A stretch of DNA of 64,000 nucleotides from Nocardia carnea (GTDB lineage: Bacteria; Actinomycetota; Actinomycetes; Mycobacteriales; Mycobacteriaceae). How positions within the stretch are numbered: the first letter of the stretch is position 1; each line of letters starts with the position of its first letter. The DNA is taken from assembly GCF_029868325.1 (NCBI RefSeq), contig NZ_JARWNW010000261.1:1-64000 (forward strand), in the 5' to 3' direction. Under the pieces are notes generated by a model. It worked only from the letters and a program-made list of their open reading frames with translations, was not told where the DNA came from and did no database searches. Positions 9,826 through 18,172 of this stretch are shown here, piece by piece. The position numbers and the translations under genes were made by a program.

Positions 9826-10203
9826 TCAGCCCATCAGCAGCGAGCCCGCCAACCAGGCGGCCAGCACCAATACGACACCGATCAGCGCGCCGGGATACAG
9901 TGCACGCCCGCTGCGTGCCGCGTTCACCGAGGTGGCTGCGCCGATCAGGAAACCGAAGCAGCCACCCAGCACGATGATCCAGTTCCCCGTACTCGGATCG
10001 GTACTGCAGCCGGTACGCCCTTCGCAGACGCCCATTGCCAGCAGGAACCACGGGGAGATGACCACCGAGACGATGGCCAGCGTGGCGAGCAGGAACCACA
10101 GCAGTGCGGTGATCACCAGATCGGGCTCGCGGGGAGCCGGTAGCGGCGCGCCCCGGCCGTAGGCCTCGTCCGGGATGGGGGCGACAGGGTAGTCGGTGGA
10201 CAT
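9826..10203 (-). CDS. Small predicted membrane protein
   Basis: 125 residues from the chosen ATG ('MSTDYPVAPIPDEAYG'). A Pro-rich cytoplasmic start is followed by three hydrophobic helices: ~33-57 ('LVITALLWFLLATLAIV'), ~75-92 ('WIIVLGGCFGFLIG') and ~105-123. Two Cys in the first outside loop (sequence CEGRTGC) could form a disulfide. In-frame starts farther upstream would add an Arg/Ala-rich stretch without family character. I do not recognise a family. The next membrane-protein gene on the same strand, 192 bases upstream, is also of unknown role. Confidence 0.6.
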   Translation of the reverse strand: MSTDYPVAPIPDEAYGRGAPLPAPREPDLVITALLWFLLATLAIVSVVISPWFLLAMGVCEGRTGCSTDPSTGNWIIVLGGCFGFLIGAATSVNAARSGRALYPGALIGVVLVLAAWLAGSLLMG

Positions 10204-10395
10204 CTGGTTCGGGAACATATGCCTCGCGATCGCTCGAGCCGACAGGGCCGCTGATAGGTATTTCGGAACCGTGCCTGTGCCGCAACTGATCCGGCACGCG
10301 CGCGACACTACACTGCGCGGCCGGTACGCGGCGGGGTCCGCGAGGATCGGGGCCCTGCCGGCCTCGCGAACCGGGCGGCGCGGTGCGGCCCGCGC

Positions 10396-11376
10396 CTAAC
10401 GTTGCGGTGTCCCGGGCCGGTCGTCGTCCGGCGGATCGTTCTCCACCACTCGTGCGCCATCCGGTTCGGCTGCCGGGGACTCCGTGGCCGGCACCGGATC
10501 CGGTGGCCGATCGGCGCCCGCCGCCACGTAATTGCTCGTCGTCGCCCGGGATACGCTGATCCGCCACGGAATCCACGACCACGGCGACCCCTCCGTGCGG
10601 CGCGGCGCCATCGCGACCGCCACCACCGCTCCGGCCACCGAGACGATCACCGCGGTGATCGCGGCCGTGGTGACCGTACCCGAGGCCACGTAGTCGATTT
10701 GATTCAAACCCGCCACCGGTTTGGTGCCGTCGTTGAACGCCCAGTCGATCCAGGAACCGATCTGACCGCCGAGATCCCAGCGTCGCGCCGTCATATCCTT
10801 GAGGCTCTTCTGCCGGGCCGTCAGATACAGCAGGTTCACCACGACCAGTACGGCGGTGAGCACGGATGCGCCGGTGGCGATCCGTGCGAAACGCGGTGAA
10901 TCGGTGACGATGTAGATCGCCACGGCGGCCAGGCAGACGGCGATCGCGGCACTCGCGGTCACCGCCCACGAACCGGTCAGGTCGGCGGCGGGCGGTGCGC
11001 CCTTGGACGACCATACGGCCAGGTAACGGGTGGTCGTATCGATCCGCCCGAACGCCGTGGCCGCGGCCGTTCCGTCCGGTCCGTTCGCCACCATCCAATG
11101 CTGGAACATCAGGATGAACGCCACGATGCCCCCGAGCGCACTGAATACGTAGCCCCACTTACCGGCCAGTCGTGGTGCCGTGCGGATATCGTCGGCGCGC
11201 CCGCGGGCCCGGCACAGTAGCGCAGTGGCCGCGGCCCTGCGCTCATTCCACCGCTGCGTCCGGTCGGCGGCCGGATCCGTGGCCGCCGCGCTCCCCGCGG
11301 TGCCGGCGAACGAGGAGCGCACCGCGTCGGCGTCCGGGCCCGCGTTGCGGCCCCACGGGGTCGGTTTGGCCATCAT
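10396..11376 (-). CDS. Predicted membrane protein, uncharacterised
   Basis: 326 residues. A charged cytoplasmic N terminus (~70 residues) leads to helix 1 (~75-92), a loop, helices at ~139-157 and ~167-185, a loop with 'GSWIDWAFNDGTKP', and a fourth helix at ~237-256. The C-terminal ~70 residues are Pro/Asp/Glu-rich and probably disordered in the cytoplasm. There is no enzymatic motif and I recognise no family. Composition is like its neighbours, so there is no sign of recent transfer. Confidence 0.65.
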   Translation of the reverse strand: MMAKPTPWGRNAGPDADAVRSSFAGTAGSAAATDPAADRTQRWNERRAAATALLCRARGRADDIRTAPRLAGKWGYVFSALGGIVAFILMFQHWMVANGPDGTAAATAFGRIDTTTRYLAVWSSKGAPPAADLTGSWAVTASAAIAVCLAAVAIYIVTDSPRFARIATGASVLTAVLVVVNLLYLTARQKSLKDMTARRWDLGGQIGSWIDWAFNDGTKPVAGLNQIDYVASGTVTTAAITAVIVSVAGAVVAVAMAPRRTEGSPWSWIPWRISVSRATTSNYVAAGADRPPDPVPATESPAAEPDGARVVENDPPDDDRPGTPQR

Positions 11377-11445
11377 TCCAGTGTATTTCTGCGCCCACCA
11401 CTGGGAATAGGATACGGAAACGCTTGCACGCCACCGGGTTCGGCG

Positions 11446-11799
11446 CTACGCCGCATCAGTCCGGTGCGCGTGCCCGTTGGCCACCAGATCGACCACGGTA
11501 TCGCGGAGCACCGCCTGGATACGTTGCGCATGCTCGAGGAGTACGGCCGAGGATCCGTCGTGACCGGGCGCCCCGGCCTCGGCGGCAGCCACCAGATCGT
11601 TGGCGGTATGACACAGTGCGAGCAAGCGCCGCACCATATCCCACCGTTCGGCCGGCGGTATGACTTCTGCTTCCACGAAGAGGTCATCGCCGCCGGCGCG
11701 GTCGTTGTTTCGCGGCTCGGGCAGATCGCGGACACGCCGCGCCGGAAGAGCAGGTTCGGTCCAGGCATACCGGACGGTGATCGCCGGCCCGCACGGCAC
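11446..11799 (-). CDS. Small hypothetical protein, helical
   Basis: Up to 117 residues. The convincing part runs from about residue 45: amphipathic helices 'AERWDMVRRLLALCHTANDL' and 'SAVLLEHAQRIQAVLRDTV', ending in 'HAHRTDAA'. The frame has the G/C-third-position pattern of real actinobacterial genes, while the plus-strand frame across the same DNA does not. The start is uncertain and may lie inside the listed range. The family is not recognised; the helical pattern would suit a small soluble dimer. Confidence 0.45.
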   Translation of the reverse strand: MPCGPAITVRYAWTEPALPARRVRDLPEPRNNDRAGGDDLFVEAEVIPPAERWDMVRRLLALCHTANDLVAAAEAGAPGHDGSSAVLLEHAQRIQAVLRDTVVDLVANGHAHRTDAA

Positions 11800-11871
11800 C
11801 GGCTCGTCCGGTCCGGTATCGCTTCGGTAGCGTCCACGTCACTGTCGATCTACCCGCCGGGAGGTAAAACG

Positions 11872-13077
11872 GTGTACGCAGGCCGGGTTCTGCTGACGCT
11901 GTTGGCTGCTGTGCTCGTGGCGCCGGTCGCCGCCTGCGGTGCCTCCGACGACGAGCAGGCCGCTGCTCCGGCGAACCGCGGGAAGATCGTGTCGGTCACC
12001 CCGATGCCGGCGATGAACGCCTCGGAAACCAGCGCCTATCTCGACAAGTGGATGTACCCCCTGCCGCAGGCAGGCGGTGTCCGCCGATACAGCGTCGAAT
12101 ACCGGACCGTCGCCGCGGACGGTGCCCCGACCACCGCCAGCGGATTGGTCGTAGTGCCCGAGACCGAGAATCGGCGCCTGCGTGCGGTGTCCTACGCGCA
12201 CGGCACGATCGTGCGGCGCGACGAGGCACCGACCGCCGACGGCGAAACCGACCGCGCCCGGGCGACGCTGTTCGCCGCCGCCGGCTACCTCGCCGTGGCA
12301 CCGGACTACCTCGGCCTGGGCACCGGGCCGGGCCCGCACCCCTACGCGCATGCGCCGTCGGAGGGCACCGCGTCCGCGGATCTGCTGCTCGCGGCCCGCG
12401 CGCTGCTCGATCGGCAGGATCGTGACCTTCACCCCGAGGTTCTGGTCACCGGCTTCTCCCAGGGCGGGCAGGCCGCACTCGCCCTCGCCCGGGATCTTCG
12501 CGAGGGTGAGGTGGACGGTTTCGGTCTCGGTGCGGTGGCCGCGGTGAGCGGACCGTACGCCGTCCAGGAGGTCCAGGCCCCGGCGGCCCTGGACGGGCGG
12601 GTGGATCCGCGGCAGGCGGTGGTCTATCTCGCCTACTGGATCACCGCGATGAACCGTATCTACCACCTGTACGACCAGCCCGCCGAAGCCTTCCGGGAGC
12701 CATACGCACAAAACGTCGAGGAACTCTTCGACGGCCGCCACGATATGCTTCGGATCGGGGCAGGGCTCCCGCGGACACCGCAGGAACTGCTCACCCCGGA
12801 ATTCCTGTCCCTGGCGCTGAACCCGACCGGTGCCGCCCTGCGTGCCATGGCCGACAGCGATGCGGTCTGCGACTGGCAGGCCGGCGTCCCGGTCCGGTTG
12901 TACGCCGCCCCGGGTGACCGCAGTGTGCCGTTCGAGAATGCGCAGCGCTGTATGAAATCCGAACTCGGCGCCGATGCCGAGCTGATCGAACTCGGCGATC
13001 TCGACCACGGCGGCACCGTCCGTGCGGCGCTCCCGCAGATCCTCGAATGGTTCCGGAATACGGCACCGCCCGCCTGA
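11872..13077 (+). CDS. Secretory-lipase family lipoprotein (LIP-type alpha/beta hydrolase)
   Basis: 401 residues beginning at GTG, chosen because 'gggaggt' lies just upstream and because the protein then starts with a lipoprotein signal ending in lipobox V-A-A-C (Cys22). Alpha/beta hydrolase: nucleophile Ser196 in 'VTGFSQGGQ', acid in 'AAPGDRSVPF' and His379 in 'GDLDHGGTV', as in secretory triacylglycerol lipases. 'AVAPDYLGLG' (~141-150) is also typical of the family. It should sit on the outer face of the membrane and cut acyl esters. The frame is open for 400 bases upstream, but that part overlaps an opposite-strand gene and lacks family character. The gene ends in a bidirectional terminator. 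Confidence 0.85.
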   Translation: MYAGRVLLTLLAAVLVAPVAACGASDDEQAAAPANRGKIVSVTPMPAMNASETSAYLDKWMYPLPQAGGVRRYSVEYRTVAADGAPTTASGLVVVPETENRRLRAVSYAHGTIVRRDEAPTADGETDRARATLFAAAGYLAVAPDYLGLGTGPGPHPYAHAPSEGTASADLLLAARALLDRQDRDLHPEVLVTGFSQGGQAALALARDLREGEVDGFGLGAVAAVSGPYAVQEVQAPAALDGRVDPRQAVVYLAYWITAMNRIYHLYDQPAEAFREPYAQNVEELFDGRHDMLRIGAGLPRTPQELLTPEFLSLALNPTGAALRAMADSDAVCDWQAGVPVRLYAAPGDRSVPFENAQRCMKSELGADAELIELGDLDHGGTVRAALPQILEWFRNTAPPA

Positions 13078-13103
13078 ACCGGCTGGGTTCGGGCGGGCGG
13101 TGC
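13063..13103. terminator. Bidirectional hairpin between lipase and MFS genes
   Basis: 18-bp stem with one G/T wobble (13063-13080 with 13086-13103), loop ggctg. The left arm includes the last codons and stop of the lipase gene; the MFS gene from the other strand ends 16 bases beyond. Confidence 0.8.
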
Positions 13104-13119
13104 GCAGACTACCGGCGGA

Positions 13120-14694
13120 TCAGTGCATCAGCACCGGCGCCGGAGCGTTCTCACCGGTATTCGGCACCGAACTGGCCTTACGTGGTAGCAACAGCGAGAA
13201 CACGACGGTCACCACGCACAGCACGAACGCAACCCAGAAGCTGGTCGCGTAGGCGTCCGCCATCTCGCCGAGCATGACAGCCTCGAACTTGTCGCCCAGA
13301 CTCGCCAGGTACTGCAACACCGAGGGGTCCGGCTGTGCACCGGTCTTCTGCGCCTCCATCATCGCCTGACCGGCCGAGACGGCCTCCGAGCTCTGCATCC
13401 GGTTGGTGAGCACCACCGAGATCACCGCGACGCCCACCGAGCTGGCGATCTGCTGAATGATGTTGAGCAGCGTGGATCCCCGTGCCACCTGCGCTTCCTT
13501 CAGCGTGCGCAGCGCGGCGGTCATCAGCGGCATCATCGTCAGGCCCATACCGAGCCCCATGACGAACAGCACCCCGAGAACATAGAAGTAGGAACTGTCG
13601 GCGCCGATCTGCGTCAGGCCGAACATGGTTGCGGTGAGGATCGCCAGGCCGACCGGGACGACCCGCCCCACCGGAATCTTGTCCACCAGCATGCCCGCGA
13701 TCGGCATGGTGAGCAGCGAACCCAGGCCCTGCGGCGCCACCAGCAGACCCGCCATCAGCGCGCTTTCACCGCGCACCTGCTGGAAGTAGGTCGGGATCAG
13801 CAGCAGGCCACCGAAGAACGACGCGGAGAACAGGAACATGGTGACCGTGGCGACGGTCAGATCGCGGTTCTTGAACAGCCGCAGATCCAGCAGCGGATTC
13901 TTCGGCTTGAACGAGTACACGATGAACGCGGCGACGAGCGCCCCGCCGACCAGCATGGTCGCCCACACCTTGGGCGTATTGACGGTGCCTTCCTCCGGGA
14001 TGGAGGAGATGCCGTACAGGAACAGCGCCAGACCCGGCGACAGCATCAGCATGCCCACGAAATCGAACTTCTCGGTGGGCCGCGCCTCGTCCTTGGGCAG
14101 GGCGAACCAGGCGTAGACGATGGCGATCGCGCCGAGCGGCAGGTTGATCAGGAAGATCCAGTGCCAGGACGCGTCCTCGATCAGCCAGCCACCGAGGATC
14201 GGACCGAGAATCGGGCCCAGCAGCATCGGCACGCCGAGGATGGCCATCAAGCGGCCCATCCGCTCGGGGCCGGCGGCTTTGGTCATGATGGTCATACCGA
14301 GCGGCATGAGCATACCGCCGCCGAGGCCCTGGATCACCCGGAAGCCGATGAGCGCACCGATGTTCCAGGACAGCGCGCACAGCACCGATCCTGTGGTGAA
14401 CAGCAGCAGCGCCATCATGTACAGGCGTTTGGTGCCGAAGCGGTCGGCGGCCCAGCCGGTCAGCGGGATCACGGTGGCCAGCGCGAGGGTGTAGGCGGTG
14501 ACCGTCCACGCGACCGTCGAGTAGTTGGCGACGTCGAATTCGGACTGGAACGTCGGCATGGCGACGTTCACCACCGTGATGTCCAGAATGGACATGATGG
14601 ATCCGAGAACGACGACACCGGCCAGTTTCAGCACCGATGCGTCGATCTTCTCCGGGGCCCCCGCGGCGGGCGCGGGGGCTGGACTTGCGTTCAC
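13120..14694 (-). CDS. DHA2-family MFS multidrug exporter (EmrB/QacA type)
   Basis: 524 residues from GTG at 14694; AGGAG seven bases upstream and a GTGA overlap with the marR stop decide this start over an upstream in-frame ATG. 14-helix proton antiporter: 'SILDITVVNVAMP' in helix 1, 'GWAADRFGTKRLYM' as motif A between helices 2 and 3, 'GPILGPILGGWLIEDASWHWIF' region as motif C and helix 5-6 (antiporter signature). It should export hydrophobic toxic compounds. It is the second gene of a two-gene operon and is presumably repressed by the MarR protein encoded just before it. Full length, unlike the exporter at the left edge. Confidence 0.92.
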   Translation of the reverse strand: MNASPAPAPAAGAPEKIDASVLKLAGVVVLGSIMSILDITVVNVAMPTFQSEFDVANYSTVAWTVTAYTLALATVIPLTGWAADRFGTKRLYMMALLLFTTGSVLCALSWNIGALIGFRVIQGLGGGMLMPLGMTIMTKAAGPERMGRLMAILGVPMLLGPILGPILGGWLIEDASWHWIFLINLPLGAIAIVYAWFALPKDEARPTEKFDFVGMLMLSPGLALFLYGISSIPEEGTVNTPKVWATMLVGGALVAAFIVYSFKPKNPLLDLRLFKNRDLTVATVTMFLFSASFFGGLLLIPTYFQQVRGESALMAGLLVAPQGLGSLLTMPIAGMLVDKIPVGRVVPVGLAILTATMFGLTQIGADSSYFYVLGVLFVMGLGMGLTMMPLMTAALRTLKEAQVARGSTLLNIIQQIASSVGVAVISVVLTNRMQSSEAVSAGQAMMEAQKTGAQPDPSVLQYLASLGDKFEAVMLGEMADAYATSFWVAFVLCVVTVVFSLLLPRKASSVPNTGENAPAPVLMH

Positions 14695-15173
14695 GAATTG
14701 TCTCCTGAAGATGCTGGGGGGCACGCCACGACGTTGTGAATGGCCCCGGATTCGAGGACAGCGGTGAGGACCCGGGAGAGGTCGGCGCGCAAGGGGCCGG
14801 GCAGGCGGTGTACCACCTGGTCGATCGTCGCGCGGTGGATGGCGATCTGGTCCCAGGCGAGCTGACGCCCCTCGGCGGTGGGGCCGACCAGTTTCACTCG
14901 CCGGTCGGTCGGGCTTTCCTCCCGCGTGAGCAGGCCCAGGCGCACCAACCGGTCGACATTGCGCCCGGCCGCGGTCATCGACAGGCCGAGTTCACCCGCG
15001 ATGGTGTGGATCGGTTGCGGCTCGCTGCGCCGCACGACGCTGAACAGCACTCGCGCCTGGGCCAGGGTCAGATCCAGCTCGGCGAGCCGGTCCACCCCTT
15101 CCCACCGTCCTGGATCGCAGACTGCGAGCACGAAGTGCTCGATCAGTGTGCTCGTTTCCGCCTCACTTGCCAC
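14691..15173 (-). CDS. MarR-family transcriptional regulator
   Basis: 160 residues with the winged-helix fold of the MarR family: helices 'TLAQARVLFSVVRR', 'IHTIAGELGLSMTAAGRNVD' (recognition helix ~65-85) and wing 'TREESPTDRRVKLVGPT', followed by a dimerisation helix. MarR proteins are usually repressors released by phenolic or lipophilic ligands. The stop overlaps the start of the MFS exporter, a common autoregulated efflux layout. A dyad GATAGT-N12-ACTATC lies 24 bases before the start and is a good operator candidate. Confidence 0.9.
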   Translation of the reverse strand: MASEAETSTLIEHFVLAVCDPGRWEGVDRLAELDLTLAQARVLFSVVRRSEPQPIHTIAGELGLSMTAAGRNVDRLVRLGLLTREESPTDRRVKLVGPTAEGRQLAWDQIAIHRATIDQVVHRLPGPLRADLSRVLTAVLESGAIHNVVACPPASSGDNS

Positions 15174-15196
15174 CGCGCGATGATATGGGCACCCGT

Positions 15197-15220
15197 GATA
15201 GTTGCGGAAGCGGGACTATC
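15197..15220. promoter_or_regulatory. Candidate MarR operator
   Basis: Perfect inverted repeat GATAGT (15197-15202) N12 ACTATC (15215-15220), 24 bp upstream of the marR start and in the only promoter region of the marR-MFS operon. Spacing and position suit a MarR dimer. Confidence 0.55.
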
Positions 15221-15328
15221 GCGTCTGTGATGGGAAACATAACCGCGTGTCTGTCCGCATCACGGGCGATTCGCCCGGGTACGGGCCTACGCGGGCCCCG
15301 GTGACGACAACCCGATCGCAGGCACCGA

Positions 15329-16267
15329 TCAGTTCCGCGGCGCGGAGCGGCCGGCGCCGGTGAGGAAATCGCCGATCAGTCCGGCAACCGCATCGGGCTG
15401 CTCCAGATGGAGGAAGTGCCCCGTCTCCGGAACCATATCGACGGCCCCGCCCGCCGGGGCCAGGACATCGGCAACGCCGGCCGTGAACGCCGGATGCAAT
15501 GTCGTATCCGCCGAACCGTGCAGATACAGCATCGGTACCCGAGGAGCCTGATCCCAGAAGCGGTGTGGTCCGGCATACGGTTCCGGAACCTTCCCGGTTA
15601 CCCGCACGAACGCGCGATAGTAGGACAGCACCGCGGTCCGGTGCGCACCCGCGGGCATGGCATCGAGCGCATGGGCGATATCGCTGGTCGCCGGGTAACC
15701 CGGGGACCAGTCCTGCCACAGTCGAGGGACCAGCCGGTCCAGTGCGCGTTCGGCAACCCCGGGCAGCTGGTTGAACAGGATGTACCAGCTGTAGCGCAGC
15801 TGACGCAGATACGCCCCCGCCGACCGGAAGGCCGCCGCCCGCCGCGGCCGCATACCGGGCACCGGCGGCACGGCGAGCGAGACCACCTTACGGAACGGGC
15901 AATCGGGATCGGCGGCAATCGTATTGGCAGTCAGCGCTCCCCAGTCGTGACCGATCAGCACAGCATCGTCCGGTGCGCCGAACGCCCGATGGATCGCCAG
16001 CGCGTCGTAGGCGAGAGCGCCGAGGTGATAGACCCCATCGGCCGGTACCGCCGTCGGGGCATACCCCCGGGTGAAGGGGGCGATCACCCGGAAACCGCGG
16101 TCGGCGAGCGCGGGGCCGAGCCGGCGCCAGGTCCAGGCACTATCGGGGAAACCGTGTAGGCACAGCGCGAGCCGCCCGTCCGGCGCACCCCAGGCGAGAG
16201 CGGTCATCGCCAGGTGGGGGAGTCCGAACTCCAGGGTCTCGGGTTCGTCCCCGCGGTGTGTGTTCAT
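15329..16267 (-). CDS. Alpha/beta hydrolase, epoxide-hydrolase-like
   Basis: 312 residues. The nucleophile is Asp108 in 'LIGHDWGALTAN', not Ser, which places it with epoxide hydrolases and haloalkane dehalogenases; the oxyanion motif is 'LHGFPDSAWTW' (~37-47) and the base is His284 in 'PETGHFLHLEQP'. A cap domain lies between ~135 and 225 with two Tyr ('YSWYILF'), as in epoxide hydrolases. Cytoplasmic. It is alone on its strand, 157 bases from marR. The start 'MNTHRGDEPE' is chosen because residues before it are low-complexity; an ATG 93 bases upstream is in frame. Confidence 0.82.
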   Translation of the reverse strand: MNTHRGDEPETLEFGLPHLAMTALAWGAPDGRLALCLHGFPDSAWTWRRLGPALADRGFRVIAPFTRGYAPTAVPADGVYHLGALAYDALAIHRAFGAPDDAVLIGHDWGALTANTIAADPDCPFRKVVSLAVPPVPGMRPRRAAAFRSAGAYLRQLRYSWYILFNQLPGVAERALDRLVPRLWQDWSPGYPATSDIAHALDAMPAGAHRTAVLSYYRAFVRVTGKVPEPYAGPHRFWDQAPRVPMLYLHGSADTTLHPAFTAGVADVLAPAGGAVDMVPETGHFLHLEQPDAVAGLIGDFLTGAGRSAPRN

Positions 16268-16474
16268 CCGGCCGATCCTCTCTGGTCTGCCCGTCACCGT
16301 AGCCCGCCGGCCCGTATTCCGCCCCGGCGTCGGAGCATTCGCTCTTGGCGGTATGCTCACATCCCCCGGGAGAGGTGACGGTGCCGGTGCTGCGGGCAGG
16401 CCCGGATTCCGTGCGGCCGCGGGGTTGTTGATGTCATAGGTGGCAATGTATTCGGGGATCGGAGGAGTAGGCCC

Positions 16475-16801
16475 ATGGCGCGCAAGGTCGTCATCAGCTT
16501 GATCGATGACCTCGACGGCGAATCACCCGCAGCCGAAACGGTGGTGTTCGCACTCGAGGGAGTGACGTACGAGATCGACCTGACCGAAGCCAACGCGGGG
16601 GAATTGCGCGCAGTCTTCGGAAAATGGACCCCGTTCGCCCGCAAGGCCGGACGTGCCGGGCGGACCAAACGGGAGCGGCCGGGCCGGTCGGCCTCGGCGC
16701 GGGTGGTCCGGGAATGGGCCCAGCGCAACGGTCACGAGGTATCGGCACGCGGCCGTATTCCGGCCGGTGTGCTCGCGGCGTTCCATGCCGTGAACGGCTG
16801 A
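16475..16801 (+). CDS. Lsr2-family nucleoid-associated protein
   Basis: 108 residues, the usual Lsr2 length. The N-terminal dimerisation/oligomerisation half begins 'MARKVVISLIDDLDG' and includes 'VTYEIDLTEANA'; a basic linker follows (~55-75, 'RAGRTKRERPGRS'), then the C-terminal AT-hook-like DNA-binding domain with 'VREWAQRNGHEVS' and 'ARGRIPAGVLAAF' (the RGR motif inserts into the minor groove). Lsr2 silences AT-rich and acquired DNA. Given its location away from the usual lysS/clpC setting known for mycobacterial lsr2, it may be a second copy. RBS 'ggaggagtag' precedes the ATG. Confidence 0.93.
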   Translation: MARKVVISLIDDLDGESPAAETVVFALEGVTYEIDLTEANAGELRAVFGKWTPFARKAGRAGRTKRERPGRSASARVVREWAQRNGHEVSARGRIPAGVLAAFHAVNG

Positions 16802-17083
16802 GCTTCGTGGCCGGGAACGGCTGAGCGGACTGTGTTTCGATCCCGGTCGTGTTGTGCGACCGGGTTCGCTTCGTATCCTCCGCCGTCATCAGCGGCATGA
16901 GTGGCGTATGCGCCGGGGAGGACACTTTTCCCGAACGATCGGAACACGGAACACAGACGTGGCCGCGGAACGGTCTGACCACGGCAACCCGCATGAGAAG
17001 GACGACGACCACGCCGGTGTCTCCCTACGCGGCCGCCCGGACGATCACACGCCGCGGCGGTGGAGACCTCGGCGCGCCGGCGC

Positions 17084-17926
17084 TCAGGGTTTGTAGGCGA
17101 TCCCGCCGACCATGACCTTCTCCTCCGGGAACCGCTCACGCAGCGGCGGGCCGGCGGGCCACCAATCGTCGAGCTGAACGAGACCGGGCGCAACGAGTTC
17201 GAGACCGCCGAAGTATTCGAGGATTTCCTCGCTGGTGCGATACCACCCCGACCCCAGCCCTTTCTCGGTGAAGCGCCGTTCGAGCTCGCGGGCCAGCGCG
17301 TGCAGTTCGGGTTCGCGCGGGCCGGGGTCGTGGAAATGGCTTATCGCGAGGTAGGAGCCCGCGGGCAGGAGTTCGACATAGTCGCGCATCATGCCCGCCG
17401 GATCGAACTGCTCGTCGATATGGTGCAGCAATCCGCACAGGATGAGCCCGAGGGGCCGGTCCATATCCAGGTATTTGGTGATATCGGAGGCGGCCAGCAG
17501 CGTGCCCTCCTCGAGGAGGTCCGCGGAGACGAAATGGGTGTTCTCGTTCTGTTCGAGCAGGACCCGCCCGTGTGCATTGCATACGGGATCGTTGTCCACG
17601 TAGACCACTTGGGCTTCGGGGTTGAGCTGCTGCGCGATCTCGTGCGTATTGGCGACCGTGGGCAGTCCGGCGCCGATATCGAGGAATTGGTCGATACCCG
17701 AGGTTCCCGCCAGATACCGGACCACGCGATGCAACCAGCGGCGATTCATGATGGAGACATCGCCCTGCCGCGGCGCCACCTCCAGGATCTGCTGGTAGGC
17801 GGCCCGGTCGACGTCGTAGTTGTCCTTGCCGCCGAGGCTGTGGTCGTAGACGCGGGCGATACTGGCGCGGGTGGTATCCACCCCGACGGGTTTGCGGGGG
17901 CGGACCCGGGAAGCCGGCTCGGCCAT
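17084..17926 (-). CDS. S-adenosyl-methionine methyltransferase, DUF574 family (copy 1)
   Basis: 280 residues of the actinobacterial PF04672 family. Family signature 'ARVYDHSLGGKDNYDVDR' near the start, SAM-binding glycine motif 'FLDIGAGLPT' (~82-91), acidic end of strand 2 'VVYVDNDP' and 'LCGLLHHI' as motif after strand 4. Substrates of the family are unknown. The ATG at 17926 follows 'gagagaggt'. It lies next to a paralogue in the same orientation (18173-19057); both share the leader 'tgcagagagaggt', so the leader was probably duplicated along with the gene. Confidence 0.88.
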   Translation of the reverse strand: MAEPASRVRPRKPVGVDTTRASIARVYDHSLGGKDNYDVDRAAYQQILEVAPRQGDVSIMNRRWLHRVVRYLAGTSGIDQFLDIGAGLPTVANTHEIAQQLNPEAQVVYVDNDPVCNAHGRVLLEQNENTHFVSADLLEEGTLLAASDITKYLDMDRPLGLILCGLLHHIDEQFDPAGMMRDYVELLPAGSYLAISHFHDPGPREPELHALARELERRFTEKGLGSGWYRTSEEILEYFGGLELVAPGLVQLDDWWPAGPPLRERFPEEKVMVGGIAYKP

Positions 17927-18172
17927 ATCGACCTCTCTCTGCACAAAATGAACTAGACGAACGAAGTGTGAGTCGGATCACTCAGCGTAGAACGTTGCCG
18001 CAAGGTGAGCAATATCGTGAACACCGTGCGCGGCAGCATACTTCGCATCGTTGCGTGGCCGGCTCGGACGCTGCACCGCGGTATGCGGCCGGATGGGATG
18101 GAAAAGCATTGTCATACAACCCGATTCGATGAATACGCTACCGCGGCGTGCTCGGCGCCCCCCGGATTCCGG

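Noticed and set aside
11464..11871. Long N-terminal extension of the lipase frame
   Set aside because: Overlaps an opposite-strand gene, and the GTG at 11872 has a ribosome site and gives a normal lipoprotein signal.
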